Shown here one piece after another: positions 47,862-60,787 of a DNA stretch of 64,000 nt. A model generated the notes under the pieces. That model was not told where the DNA came from, ran no database searches, and saw only the letters and a list, made by a program, of their open reading frames with translations. Source of the stretch: Pelodera strongyloides (taxonomy: Eukaryota; Nematoda; Chromadorea; Rhabditida; Rhabditidae); contig JAANDG010000576.1 of NCBI GenBank assembly GCA_036852015.1, positions 29,376 through 93,375 of the forward strand, in the 5' to 3' direction. The position numbers and the translations under genes are program-made. Position 1 is the first letter of the stretch, and the number at the start of each line of letters is the position of its first letter.

Positions 47862-49375
47862 TTTGCATTTTTTCCACTCGTTGTCGTACAAAACTCGAAA
47901 TGCACTATTAGGAAAGTGTGTCTAATGATAATACAGAGTTATTGCTTCGTATATGTGCAATTAATGTATGGACCTGCACTTACTTTCCTATATTTGTCTA
48001 GGTCAATGAACTCGGAAGTCGAAAAGGGAACAGTGACCCCGTGACCCGTACTAGTGCTACTAGTGACCCGTACATGTCCAACCAAGGAATGAGCGAGACA
48101 CGACACTTATAACATCAACTTGTCTTTACGGAAGATGTTTGCAGGCAGGTTCTATCTCTCCTCAACTTTTATATCAGTATTTTGTACTTACACCGTAAAT
48201 CCATTTCCATATATTCAACTGTAATTGGTGTAAGCAGCCTATTTCGAATGAAACTGGATCGTTCCGTAGCCTTCGGTCTTTGTGCATATGACTGCTCATT
48301 CCCCATTGCGAGAATAATAAGTTTGAAGCTGATGGTTCTCATATTCTCATTTGCTGCATTATCATAATAATCAATAACTTTTTACTTGACCTAGTTCCTA
48401 GGATGAAGAGAAGTATTTGTGCCTAGTGCCTAGTGTTGTTTTTATCTTCTTTTTTTTTGCAGATGTCTTCATGGGAGCTGGGATCGGGCGGACGCGTTTG
48501 CGGTAGAGAAATGGAAAGATGTAACATGTACTGTACTACAGTGGACTGTGCTGAACGATGGATTAGCAGCGGACGAAAGGAAAGCGTAATTCCTAATTCC
48601 TAAAATATAAGGGACTATTATTATTGCTTTACTTCGTGCTCTGTATATATTCAGTTAGTCTACGATAGATTGCAACTTATTAGTAAAAAAACGAAGAACC
48701 GGAACCTCATAGCAAGTAAAGCATTTATGGTTGTACTTTGTACTGCCAAGGACTGTAATTCTGTGGATCAGTACAACTATAACTATAATGCTTTCAATTA
48801 GCTTATTGACACTTTAAATATGATGTCTCATCATTTTTCTGAAATGATTGTTGAACGTAACAATACCAGTTGTCCTACTACATATACATATTATGTGGAG
48901 TGTGCTTCTTTACACATAAACAGCAGACCGTAGTTCTTTGCCGGTTATCGGAGCATATACTACGTGATGTATGTGTATAGGTTTAGCATGATTAGCTTAA
49001 TATTAATTTGCTTTATATATTGTGAAATCTTTTCACCCGTTTTTGCTACATTTTCTTATCATGTTTCTGTTTCTGTGCCCCTGGAATAAACATTTATGTG
49101 CTTGTATTCTTTGTGACTACTCTTTAGGGTGTATAATGTGTGTTATTATTATTTTCTGTACTATTGCTGTATATTATTTGTCGAATCGAACCTGCTGTGG
49201 ATATTTCACGCCCGATTTTTTTATTCTGGCGCAGACTGGGCGCATTCGCGGCGAATTCTGGGCGCAGGTCTGGCGAAGCCTGGGCGCGGAAGTGGGTGCG
49301 CAGCGTGCCTGTGGCGCACCGTCTTTTTCTTCGCCGCGCACCCGCCATATCTGCGCGGCGCGCTGTCAAAGTTTA
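47862..49375. other. AT-rich intergenic; GC-rich block 49220-49380
   Basis: The block repeats CTGGGCGC and GCGGCGAA words. No exon supported. Confidence 0.4.
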
Positions 49376-49383
49376 GCGTTGTG

Positions 49384-50163
49384 GTTGATCGGAAGCCAAA
49401 ATCTAAACGCAAAAACTAATACCGTACACATATCGGGCGGGCTAATGGCAATTAACCAGGAGGGAATTAAATGACTATACACCGAAGGAAAATAATGACC
49501 TGTCGACGTGTCGACTGTAGTTTGTAACTTGGCTAATTGCTATTAGCAAACGAAATCTCAACGAAACTCAAGAGTTGCGCGCGGCAACAGTTTGGGGGTG
49601 TTTCCCGCAAAAGAATTTGATGCGCGCCGCAAAAGTTTTTCCACCGACTCTGGTTGCCGTTTTGGTGCGGGAAACACCCCCAAACTGTTGCGGGAAACAC
49701 CCCCAAACCGTTGCCGAAAAGGTGCGGAAACGGTGCGGGAAAAGTAGCAACTGCAAAAAGAAAGCAGTGTGTTGGATTCGAACCCTACACTCTTGTTAGA
49801 TACTTTCTCTGAACAGCGCCTTAGACCACTCGGCCACATAACGCATGTGAGACCCGTGCTTGCGGAAAAATATTAGTACAACAACTGCACTTACGGCAGA
49901 TCCTCCGAGCGCTTTCAAAAACGTTGCCGAAAAGGTGCGGAAATGGTGCGGGGCGCAAGTTGCGCGCCGCCCCATTTCCGCACCGTTTCCGCACCTTTTC
50001 GGGAAACACTTTGCGCGCCATTTCTATTCCGCGCGCATTTTGTTTCCCATTCCTTTGCGGCGCGCATTTTGTTTCCCGAAATGGTGCGGCGCGCAACTCA
50101 TCGGCTCTCAGTGCTGTGTACGGTATTAGTTTTTGCGTTTAGATTTTGGCTTCCGATCAACTA
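49384..50163. repeat. Large inverted repeat with tRNA-like insert
   Basis: GTTGATCGGAAGCCAAAATC at 49384 returns as its complement ending at about 50163, and the match runs ~47 bp. Between the arms lie repeated GCGGGAAACACCCCCAAAC and GGTGCGGAAACGGTGCGG words in both orientations. Confidence 0.65.
49768..49852 (-). tRNA. tRNA-like sequence, long-variable-arm type (probably a pseudogene)
   Basis: On the minus strand: A-box TGGCCGAGTGGTCTAAGGC and B-box GGGTTCGAATCC with a long variable region, the Leu/Ser pattern. Acceptor, anticodon and T stems have mismatches and position 33 is not T, so function is doubtful. Confidence 0.4.
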
Positions 50164-50180
50164 GTGTCCAATAAAGGAAA

Positions 50181-50314
50181 TCTTATTATATGAATTTTGG
50201 AATATACGCGTCAGACGTTTCATATAAGTATGCCCTTTTTCGTGAGTGTTTCGGAAAATCGCGAATCGCCTACAATGAATTGGAAAGTCGCCTCAGGCGG
50301 CTATGACCGTCTGC
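50181..50314 (+). mobile_element. Short Helitron-like element H7
   Basis: A|TCTTATTATATGAATTTTGG at 50181; CGCCTCAGGCGG hairpin and CCGTCTGC|T at 50314. The end differs from CTGG by one base. Confidence 0.6.
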
Positions 50315-50342
50315 TGAAAATTAGACGGTAAACAAAAAAAAA

Positions 50343-50383
50343 AAATATATACGATGAAATATAGTATATATATATAATATATA

Positions 50384-50461
<78 letters not shown>
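50343..50461. repeat. AT microsatellite
   Basis: Long TA dinucleotide run, over 80 bp uninterrupted from about 50385. Confidence 0.95.
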
Positions 50462-50462
<1 letters not shown>

Positions 50463-50986
50463 AAAATATTAACGGAGATGCTATTAGTCAGTCAGTACAA
50501 TACTCTTTTGGTATAGTTCGTTGATTTGATACTGCGGGAGTTGTTTCCATCGGCTTATTATATGTACTAATTGTTTTATTCAAAAGGCCAACATCAAACT
50601 TTTCCTTTTGGATTCTACTGAAGACGTCGTTCAAACACCGTTATCTTAACCTACAAACGCAATTAGCAAACCACACAGAATTTCAGTGAGATCGTAGCAG
50701 ATGTGTAGGAAGTAGCCCGCGGAGATAACAGATGTCGTGGAAGTGATGAGAATACACCGTGCCTGTGGCACGACACATTGGGTAGCGTTTACGCATCGAA
50801 TCCTTTATTGAAAGGTAAATTCACAGAGGGGGGGGGGATTAAAGCCGTAAAACAGTCGCACCAAAACGGACTTCACTAAGCTGTAGTTCCATACCGAAGA
50901 TTGCTACTACGTGATGCATTACCAATGAAGGACATAGCCATAGATTTCCTCCGTTTACAGATTCCATATATTATAGCCTATATTAT
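50462..50986. other. Intergenic, nothing recognised
   Basis: A short G run near 50830; no exon supported. Confidence 0.4.
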
Positions 50987-51330
50987 AGCGTCGTGGCTCA
51001 CTGGCAAAGTTCTCGTCTCTCACCCATACGACCCGGGTTCGAATCCCGTCCAGCGCTACCATCTTGCAAACATGCCGCGGCGTCGGGAATAAAGTTAAGG
51101 CGCTCCCCTTGCCTAGTCTTAGGACGGACCTTTCGCTCTGTATTATCTTTTGTGCCGTCTTCTACCGTCTACTTCACTCTATGGGACATCGGCTAAAGGG
51201 ACACCGCCTTGGATTGGAGCTAAAAATGAAGATCCCCGACTTCGAGAGCAAACGGGACCCTAGATTCTACATGCTTAAGTCTATGTGTGATGATTGTATG
51301 TCTGAATAAAGTGGTATTCACATTAGTATG
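50987..51330 (+). repeat. tRNA-derived SINE, copy 2
   Basis: Head with GTGGCTCACTGGCAAAG (A-box) and GGGTTCGAATCCCG (B-box). Body CCTTGCCTAGTCTTAGGACG. Tail GATTGTATGTCTGAATAAAG, shared with copy 1. The tRNA head folds poorly, so it is not called as a tRNA. Confidence 0.75.
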
Positions 51331-51766
51331 CTTATTTTATACAAAACGTATTTTTTCAGCCTTGACAGGCCACTTCCATACGTGACTGGCGGCTTGTGCT
51401 AATTTACGTGTATTACCAAAAAATACCTTAATTTACATAAAAAAGAAGCGAACGGGGAACGATTTTCGAAAACAATTTCGAAACTCACGGGACCAGCCAT
51501 CTATTGATTTTGCGGAGGGAACAGACGACAAAGTAAACGCGACGCGATAGAGAAATCGAGGGGACAATTTTCGCAATGACAAAATTTTTAGCGTGTAAAG
51601 AAAAATATTCCATTCTTTACTAATACTTATGAAATGTGGACATCTTCAGAAGAAAATAATCACACTCTTTGTCTGATTTCGAAAACAAGTTATCGAGATA
51701 ACCTTCCACAAACAAGTGTGCGCTAGGAGTCGACGCGTACAATTGCGCGTCGCGGTCGGAGAGGGT

Positions 51767-51774
51767 TATAAAAG
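51767..51774 (+). promoter_or_regulatory. TATA box
   Basis: TATAAAAG in a GC-rich context, 115 bp before the ATG of the gene at 51889. This places the start site near 51800. Confidence 0.6.
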
Positions 51775-51888
51775 GCCGCGAGGGGGCGTGGACGCTCATT
51801 CTTGCGTTGCCCCAGTTGTGTGCTGTTGCCCTTTCTTCGCGTTCTGTGCTGTTATTGTCGTTTCCGTATTTGAAACTTTCGTTTCAAG

Positions 51889-52674
51889 ATGGAGTTCTAC
51901 TCTTCTGCAAGCTGTTCCTCGACCAGTGACGATGATGTGCCTGTCGTTCACTCGCTTTCCCCTACCCAGCTTCTCGCCGTTGCTATCAAGAAGCGGCGGT
52001 CCCTATACAACGAGAAGCACCGCGACTACAGGCGGGAGCTGCTGCATACTTCCTTCATTCAGTCTCTGTGTAAGCACTTGGGTGAAGGCAGAGCCAAACG
52101 CCGTAGGCGTGGTGGCAAGAAACGTTCTCATTCCCAATCATACCATTCTGTTCAGTGTCAAGATAGTTCTGTTCCTGAGGAAACGAAGTCTTGTATTGAT
52201 CCGAATGTTCAGAATATCGTTGAGTGTCCTGCCAAACGTTCGTGTACGGATGAAGATCCCTTTGGACTAGATGACCTCTTCAGGAACATCTACGGACCAG
52301 GTGAGCATATTTTCAAGGTTATAGTCTCGCGTGTTACCATTTTGTGGAATTTTGTTTGATCGAACTTAGGGAAATGTTAATTGAAGTGCATATGTAGACT
52401 CGCAAGATCTATCCATCCAGTGGCTCGTTCTGCTCTCCACGATTTCTTGAACCCTTGAACGGTTTCGAAGGTTTCTTACGGTGATTTTTATTTTATAGAG
52501 TCTGAATTCGGCTGTAGGCTGCTCACTCGAGCTCCTGTTTTGATTCTCAATTCTCATTGTCTAGGATGCATTCTTAAAACGACAGGTTAGGTTTTGCCTT
52601 TACTAATTTACTTTTATTTAGGCATTTGCAAGTCTACGACACGGTCGAACACTACTACTACGTGTGCAGCTTGA
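51889..52674 (+). CDS. Small Ser-rich, basic/acidic protein; possible early-response-type regulator
   Basis: Exon 51889-52300 starts MEFYSSASCSSTSDDDVPVV and ends at a GTGAGC donor in phase 1. Exon 52622-52674 (TTTATTTAG acceptor) adds ICKSTTRSNTTTTCAA and a TGA, giving about 154 residues. AATAAA at 52758-52763 fits the end. The order is a Ser/Asp N-terminus, a central helix-prone stretch (PTQLLAVAIKKRRSLYNE, then YRRELLHTSFIQSLCKHLG), a basic patch (RAKRRRRGGKKR, nuclear-localisation type), and an acidic hydrophobic C-terminus (DEDPFGLDDLFRNIYG) like a short activation motif. This order loosely recalls SERTA/IER proteins, but I would not assign it. An 87-base exon (52499-52585) in the same phase could be included or skipped. 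Confidence 0.6.
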
Positions 52675-52763
52675 CTCCTCACTTCTTCCCATTGTGATCT
52701 CTGGACGAGCGGGTTTTCTTTTATTTTTAAGAATGTACATATGGTTTCATTTACTGAAATAAA

Positions 52764-54108
52764 TTTTTAAAATATTTCGTTCTTGCGTTATAGACTCTTC
52801 GCGCTTTCTCACAGAGACGTCCGTTGGTTTGGCACTATGGAGGTTTTCCAGAAGCATTTACGTGCGAGTCCTCTGGTTGCTAACCAGTTTGTTTGTTCTT
52901 TAGTTTGTCCTTCAGGATTGTAGTGGGTGTAACTAAACTGTTTATTTAGCTGTCTTATAATTAATGTGACATCATGACTGACTCTTTTGAAGATTAGTTA
53001 TTTCCAGTTGTTGGTACCCAGCACTGACGTATGCTTGCGAACGTCACTGAACTTTGGTGGAATGAGTTTGTCATTGGTTGTTTCCCTTGCCTGATTGTAC
53101 CGCTCGAGTTTTTCTTTTCGCCATAATTCTTTAACCCGAAACGTTGCGCTTAAAAGTGTTGTTTCTTATTGTTGAAATGTTCAGGCTCAAGGCTGTTGAC
53201 CGTGAGTTCCTGCCATATGGCTTCCTGTTGCCAGCTTAGTTTGTTGTTTTCTGATAATCGTCTTAAGGATTCTGTTTTTTTTGGTCTGTTTTTTTTTTGG
53301 TTTTGGAACTTTGCCGACATTAATGAAAAAAAGAAATCTTAACGTAACGTAAAAAACGTGTCAAATAACTCCGTTGATGGCTGGTTTAATATCGAGGTGG
53401 GGGTCATACATTTTCTTTCAGTGTTTTGAGCGCATGGGTTCATAACAAGTCGGTAAACTACTGTTGCTGAGAAACGTGGTCTCGAAGCGTACCCAAACGA
53501 TCAGCTCCCCTGAGCGGTGTGTCAAATGAGGTACATTACTGGTCATGTTCTCCCGTGTGGGTTTGAGGAACTATTTTTGTTGTGGACTGACATATTTATT
53601 ATGAAGGTGCTTTTTCTCCGTGTGGCTTTGTCAGATTTAGACCGTTATGCTATCGAATGATGCGTTGTGCGCGAGGGAATCATCACTCATGCTCGACTTG
53701 GTAGCTGGCTAGCTGCTGCAATCAGGAGCCACTTTTGCTGCAATCAGGACCCACTTTTGCCTGAAATTTCACATTTAAAGAACATCCTGTATTGTTTCAA
53801 AAATTATGTAAGCGTTGTGTCTGTAGTACATGTTGCTAATGTTTAGCAGAGTGGCTGGTAGTACATGAGAACGTGACCACTGGGACAAATCCGCCTGAAG
53901 AAACCCGCGAAAACGCCGTGAAAACGCCATGGTGAGATGCACCCAACGCCAGGGTGGCGTTTTCTAGGCGTTATCATGGCAAATTTTTGCCGTGCCCAAC
54001 GCCAAGGTGGCATTTTCTTGGCGTTTAAACGGAAAATCACAACAATAAGATAGTGCTTATGGCTTGCAATGCATGTATTTTATATTAATACAGCTTTGCA
54101 AGACACAA
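52764..54108. other. Intergenic; GC-rich inverted block 53880-54020
   Basis: AACGCCAGGGTGGCG and AACGCCAAGGTGGCA words, partly inverted at 54270-54350 (GCGCGGCGTTTTTCAGGC). No exon supported. Confidence 0.4.
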
Positions 54109-54190
54109 GCACTTTACAGGAATCGAACCTGCCGACAAGCACACTGACTCGGATTACTAGTCCGCTGCTTAGACCACTCGGCCAAATCGC
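54109..54190 (-). tRNA. Long-variable-arm tRNA-like gene, anticodon AGT by position
   Basis: 82 bases on the minus strand. Acceptor GCGATTT pairs with AAAGTGC except for one mismatch and one wobble. It has the A-box TGGCCGAGTGG, T arm GCAGG-TTCGATT-CCTGT and a long variable arm as in Ser/Leu tRNAs. The anticodon arm CGGA-CTAGTAA-TCCG has the normal seven-base loop with T... absent at 33 replaced by T-like spacing, giving AGT (Thr codon ACT). The D stem is imperfect. Either a decayed tRNA or one of the nematode-type V-arm tRNAs with a non-Ser/Leu anticodon. Confidence 0.45.
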
Positions 54191-54593
54191 ACATGCGTGG
54201 GGATTGGAAAAGAGAGAGAGGACTGTCCGCCGGCCGCCTTTCGTCAAATTGCTGCTCCCGTTGCCTGGAAAACGCCGGGGTGGATTTTTCATGGCAAAAA
54301 TTAAGCGCGGCGTTTTTCAGGCAACGGGAGAGAGGCGCGGCGTTTTTCAGGCGGATTCCCCCTGTGACGGTACCATGCACCGTCGTTGTAATCATTATCT
54401 GGCTGTATTGAGTCTCGTCGAGAGCGCGACTGTCGCGCTGCAGGAGCCCCTCGGTCGGTGTAATATTTTAAAATTCTTTTAATGAACAGGGCATGGTTTA
54501 TAGTTTCGGGATTGCAAAATTCGAGGGCTTACATTTGTTTTCCATCACGAAGAAGTCTGTAGCTGGCGGGGTGGGGGTATTTTGTATCCTGTT

Positions 54594-57500
54594 AATTTAT
54601 TCCAGTGTTATGCGCGTAGGAGCCAGCGAGATCCAAGCGAGCAATCACGTCACGCAAAGAATACCACGAAGACTCGTTCACTACTATCCCCTTACGATCC
54701 CTCTCATGTTGGCATCGCGATGATGGAGTGCGCGACTGACACCCTGGAACCACTTTCAACTTCGAAAAACCAGTACTTTTCGATATATTCTAAATTTCAT
54801 GGCTCACGTTCGTTTTGATTTGATTTCAAAAACTTGTCTGTAGAGTTGTGGGGTGGGGGAATCCTACTAATTTATTCCAGTGGTTTGTGCGCGTAGGAGC
54901 CAGCGAGATCCAAGCGAGCATCCACCACGCAAAGAATCCCGCGAAGAGAAGACGTTACTGTAGAAGACTCGTTCACTGATACAAGACTACTGTAGAAGAC
55001 TCGTTCACTGATACAAGACTACTGTCCTCTTACGATCCCTCTCATGTTGGCAATGTTGGCATGGCGATGGTGGAGTGCGCGACTGACACCCTGGGACCAC
55101 TTTCAACTTGGAAAGACCAGTACTTTCGATATATTCTAAATTCTAAATTCCATGGCTTACGTTCGTTTTGATTTGATTTCAAAAACTTGTCTGTAGCGTT
55201 ATGGGGTGGGGGAATCCTACTAATTTATTCCAGTGGTTTGTGCGCGTAGGAGCCAGCGAGATCCAAGCGAGCAACCACCACGCAAAGAATCCCGCGAAGA
55301 GAAGACGTTACTGTTAGAAGACAAGACTCGTTCACTGATCCAAGACTACTGTCCTCTTACGATCCCTCTCATGTTGGCATGGCGATGGTGGAGTGCGCGA
55401 CTGACACCCTGGGACCACTTTCAACTTGGAAAAACCAGTACTTTCGATATATTCTAAATTCCATGGCTTACGTTCGTTTTGATTTGATTTCAAAAACTTG
55501 TCTGTAGTGGGGTGGGGGAATCCTATTAATTTATTCCAGTGGTTTGTGCGCGTAGGAGCCAGTGAGATCCAAGCGAGCAACCACCACGCAAAGAATCCCG
55601 CGAAGAGAAGAACGTTACTGTAGAAGACTCGTTCACTGACCCAAGACTACTGTACCCTTACGATCCGTGTTGGCATGGCGATGACGGAGTGCGCGACTGA
55701 CACCCTGGGACCACTTTCAACTTGGAAAGACCAGTACTTTCGATATATTCTAAATTCCATGGCTTACGTTCGTTTTGATTTGATTTCAAAAACTTGTCTG
55801 TAGCGTTGTGGGGTGGGGGGGAATCCTACTAATTTATTCCAGTGGTTTGTGCGCGTAGGAGCCAGTGAGATCCAAGCGAGCAACCACCACGCAAAGAATC
55901 CAGCGAAGAGAAGACGTTACTGTTAGAAGACTCGTTCACTGACCCAAGACTACTGTCCTCTTACGATCCCTCTCATGTTGGCATGGCCGATGGTGGAGTG
56001 CGCGACTGACACCCTGGGACCACTTTCAACTTGGAAAGAACCAGTACTTTCGATATATTCTAAATTCCATGGCTTACGTTCGTTGTGATTTGATTTCAAA
56101 AACTTGTCTGTAGCGTTGTGGGGTGGGGGAATCCTACTAATTTATTCCAGTGGTTTGTGCGCGTAGGAGCCAGTGAGATCCAAGCGAGCAACCACCACGC
56201 AAAGAATCCCGCGAAGAGAAGACGTTACTGTAGAAGACTCGTTCACTGACCCAAGACTACTGTACCTCTTACGATCCCTCGTGTTGGCATGGCGATGATG
56301 GAGTGCGCGACTGACACCCTGGGACCACTTTCAACTTGGAAAAACCAGTACTTTCGATATATTCTAAATTCCATGGCTTACGTTCGTTTTGATTTGATTT
56401 CAAAAACTTGTCTGTAGTGGGGTGGGGGAATCCTATTAATTTATTCCAGTGGTTTGTGCGCGTAGGAGCCAGTGAGATCCAAGCGAGCAACCACCACGCA
56501 AAGAATCCCGCGAAGAGAAGAACGTTACTGTAGAAGACTCGTTCACTGATCCAAGACTACTGTCCTCTTACGATCCCTCTCATGTTGGCATGGCGATGGT
56601 GGAGTGCGCGACTGACACCCTGGGACCACTTTCAACTTGGAAAAACCAGTACTTTCGATATATTCTAAATTCCATGGCTTACGTTCGTTTTGATTTGATT
56701 TCAAAAACTTGTCTGTAGTGGGGTGGGGGAATCCTATTAATTTATTCCAGTGGTTTGTGCGCGTAGGAGCCAGTGAGATCCAAGCGAGCAACCACCACGC
56801 AAAGAATCCCGCGAAGAGAACACGTTATTGTAGAAGACTCGTTCACTGATCCAAGACTACTGTCCTCTTACGATCCCTCTCATGTTGGCATGCCGATGGT
56901 GGAGTGCGCGACTGACACCCTGGGACCACTTGGAAAGACCAGTACTTTCGATATATTCTAAATTCCATGGCTTACGTTCGTTTTGATTTGATTTCAAAAA
57001 CTTGTCTGCGTTGTGGGGTGGGGGAATCCTACTAATTTATTCCAGTGGTTTGTGCGCGTAGGAGCCAGTGAGATCCAAGCGAGCAACCACCACGCAAAGA
57101 ATCCCGCGAAGAGAAGACGTTACTGTTAGAAGACTCGTTCACTGACCCAAGACTACTGTCCTCTTACGATCCCTCTCATGTTGGCATGGCGATGACGGAG
57201 TGCGCGACTGACACCCTGGGACCACTTTCAACTTGGAAAGACCAGTACTTTCGATATATTCTAAATTCCATGGCTTACGTTCGTTGTGATTTGATTTCAA
57301 AAACTTGTCTGTAGCGTTGTGGGGTGGGGGAATCCTACTAATTTATTCCAGTGGTTTGTGCGCGTAGGAGCCAGTGAGATCCAAGCGAGCAACCACCACG
57401 CAAAGAATCCCGCGAAGAGAAGACGTTACTGTAGAAGACTCGTTCACTGACCCAAGACTACTGTACCCTTACGATTCGTGTTGGCATGGCGATGATGGAG

Positions 57501-60500
57501 TGCGCGACTGACACCCTGGAACCACTTTCAACTTGGAAAAACCAGTACTTTCGATATATTCTAAATTTCATGGCTTACGTTCGTTTTGATTTGATTTCAA
57601 AAACTTGTCTGTAGCGTTGTGGGGTGGGGGAATCCTACTAATTTATTCCAGTGGTTTGTGCGCGTAGGAGCCAGTGAGATCCAAGCGAGCAACCACCACG
57701 CAAAGAATCCCGCGAAGAGAAGACGTTACTGTAGAAGACTCGTTCACTGACCCAAGACTACTGTCCTCTTACGATCCCTCTCATGTTGGCATGCCGATGG
57801 TGGAGTGCGCGACTGACACCCTGGGACCACTTTCAACTTGGAAAGACCAGTACTTTCGATATATTCTAAATTCCATGGCTTACGTTCGTTGTGATTTGAT
57901 TTCAAAAACTTGTCTGTAGCGTTGTGGGGTGGGGGAATCCTACTAATTTATTCCAGTGGTTTGTGCGCGTAGGAGCCAGTGAGATCCAAGCGAGCAACCA
58001 CCACGCAAAGAATCCCGCGAAGAGAAGACGTTACTGTAGAAGACTCGTTCACTGACCCAAGACTACTGTACCCTTACGATTCGTGTTGGCATGGCGATGA
58101 TGGAGTGCGCGACTGACACCCTGGAACCACTTTCAACTTGGAAAAACCAGTACTTTCTATATATTCTAAATTCCATGGCTTACGTTCGTTTTGATTTGAT
58201 TTCAAAAACTTGTCTGTAGTGGGGTGGGGGAATCCTATTAATTTATTCCAGTGGTTTGTGCGCGTAGGAGCCAGTGAGATCCAAGCGAGCAACCACCACG
58301 CAAAGAATCCCGCGAAGAGAAAACGTTACTGTAGAAGACTCGTTCACTGATCCAAGACTACTGTCCTCTTACGATCCCTCTCATGTTGGCATGGCGATGG
58401 TGGAGTGCGCGACTGACACCCTGGGACCACTTTCAACTTGGAAAAACCAGTACTTTTCGATATATTCTAAATTCCATGGCTTACGTTCGTTTTGATTTGA
58501 TTTCAAAAACTTGTCTGTAGTGGGGTGGGGGAATCCTATTAATTTATTCCAGTGGTTTGTGCGCGTAGGAGCCAGTGAGATCCAAGCGAGCAACCACCAC
58601 GCAAAGAATCCCGCGAAGAGAAGACGTTACTGTAGAAGACTCGTTCACTGACCCAAGACTACTGTCCTCTTACGATCCCTCTCATGTTGGCATGCCGATG
58701 GTGGAGTGCGCGACTGACACCCTGGGACCACTTTCAACTTGGAAAGACCAGTACTTTCGATATATTCTAAATTCCATGGCTTACGTTCGTTGTGATTTGA
58801 TTTCAAAAACTTGTCTGTAGCGTTGTGGGGTGGGGGAATCCTACTAATTTATTCCAGTGGTTTGTGCGCGTAGGAGCCAGTGAGATCCAAGCGAGCAACC
58901 ACCACGCAAAGAATCCCGCGAAGAGAAGACGTTACTGTTAGAAGACTCGTTCACTGACCCAAGACTACTGTCCTCTTACGATCCCTCTCATGTTGGCATG
59001 GCGATGACGGAGTGCGCGACTGACACCCTGGGACCACTTTCAACTTGGAAATACCAGTACTTTCGATATATTCTAAATTCCATGGCTTACGTTCGTTTTG
59101 ATTTGATTTCAAAAACTTGTCTGTAGTGGGGTGGGGGAATCCTATTAATTTATTCCAGTGGTTTGTGCGCGTAGGAGCCAGTGAGATCCAAGCGAGCAAC
59201 CACCACGCAAAGAATCCCGCGAAGAGAAGACGTTACTGTAGAAGACTCGTTCACTGACCCAAGACTACTGTACCCTTACGATTCGTGTTGGCATGGCGAT
59301 GATGGAGTGCGCGACTGACACCCTGGGACCACTTTCAACTTGGAAAGACCAGTACTTTCGATATATTCTAAATTCCATGGCTTACGTTCGTTTTGATTTG
59401 ATTTCAAAAACTTGTCTGTAGCGTTGTGGGGTGGGGGAATCCTACTAATTTATTCCAGTGGTTTGTGCGCGTAGGAGCCAGTGAGATCCAAGCGAGCAAC
59501 CACCACGCAAAGAATCCCGCGAAGAGAAGACGTTACTGTTAGAAGACTCGTTCACTGACCCAAGACTACTGTCCTCTTACGATCCCTCTCATGTTGGCAT
59601 GCCGATGGTGGAGTGCGCGACTGACACCCTGGGACCACTTTCAACTTGGAAAAACCAGTACTTTCGATATATTCTAAATTTCATGGCTTACGTTCGTTTT
59701 GATTTGATTTCAAAAACTTGTCTGTAGTGGGGTGGGGGAATCCTATTAATTTATTCCAGTGGTTTGTGCGCGTAGGAGCCAGTGAGATCCAAGCGAGCAA
59801 CCTCCACGCAAAGAATCCCGCGAAGAGAAGACGTTACTGTAGAAGATTCGTTCACTGACCCAAGACTACTGTACCCTTACGATTCGTGTTGGCATGGCGA
59901 TGATGGAGTGCGCGACTGACACCCTGGAACCACTTTCAACTTGGAAAAACCAGTACTTTCGATATATTCTAAATTTCATGGCTTACGTTCGTTTTGATTT
60001 GATTTCAAAAACTTGTCTGTAGTGGGGTGGGGGAATCCTATTAATTTATTCCAGTGGTTTGTGCGCGTAGGAGCCAGTGAGATCCAAGCGAGCAACCACC
60101 ACGCAAAGAATCCTGCGAAGAGAAAACGTTACTGTAGAAGACTCGTTCACTGATCCAAGACTACTGTCCTCTTACGATCCCTCTCATGTTGGCATGGCGA
60201 TGGTGGAGTGCGCGACTGACACCCTGGGACCACTTTCAACTTGGAAAAACCAGTACTTTCGATATATTCTAAATTCCATGGCTTACGTTCGTTTTGATTT
60301 GATTTCAAAAACTTGTCTGTAGTGGGGTGGGGGAATCCTACTAATTTATTCCAGTGGTTTGTGCGCGTAGGAGCCAGCGAGATCCAAGCGAGCAACCACC
60401 ACGCAAAGAATCCCGCGAAGAGAAGACGTTACTGTTAGAAGACTCGTTCACTGACCCAAGATTACTGTACCCTTACGGTCCCCCTCGTGTTGGCATGGCG

Positions 60501-60660
60501 ATGGTGGAGGGCGCGACTGACACCCTGGAACCACTTTCAACTTGGAAAAACAAGTACTTTTCGATATATTCTAAATTCCATGGCTTACGTTCGTTTTGAT
60601 TTGATTTCAAAAACTTGTCTGTAGCGTGGGCGGGGGTCTGGGTAATCCTACTAATTTATT
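54594..60660. repeat. Satellite array, ~300 bp unit, about 20 copies
   Basis: The word GTGCGCGTAGGAGCCAG recurs about every 300 bp (54608, 54890, 55242, 55549, ... 60361). Each unit also has GAAGACTCGTTCACTGA, GGAGTGCGCGACTGACACC and TTCAAAAACTTGTCTGTAG. Units differ by small indels (TGTAGCGTTGTGGGG against TGTAGTGGGG; CCTCTTACGATCC against CCCTTACGATTCG). Open frames of ~80 codons occur in both strands of each unit, but the 3' boundary shifts with the indels, so they are judged non-coding. Confidence 0.95.
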
Positions 60661-60664
60661 CCAG

Positions 60665-60787
60665 TGTTTTTAGGCCGCGTCACCTCAAGAGAAGTTTACG
60701 ACGTATTCCACAATCCCACACTAGCTGTTTTTCGTGATCGAACCACGACACAAGAAATGTAAGCAGTCTCAAGTGGCAAAATTCCCC
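60665..60787. other. Spacer between satellite and MITE
   Basis: Unique-looking sequence, nothing recognised. Confidence 0.4.

Noticed and set aside
55332..60599. Repeated ~70-82 codon ORFs on both strands
   Set aside because: They come from the ~300 bp satellite unit; frames and ends change with small indels and there is no start or splice context.
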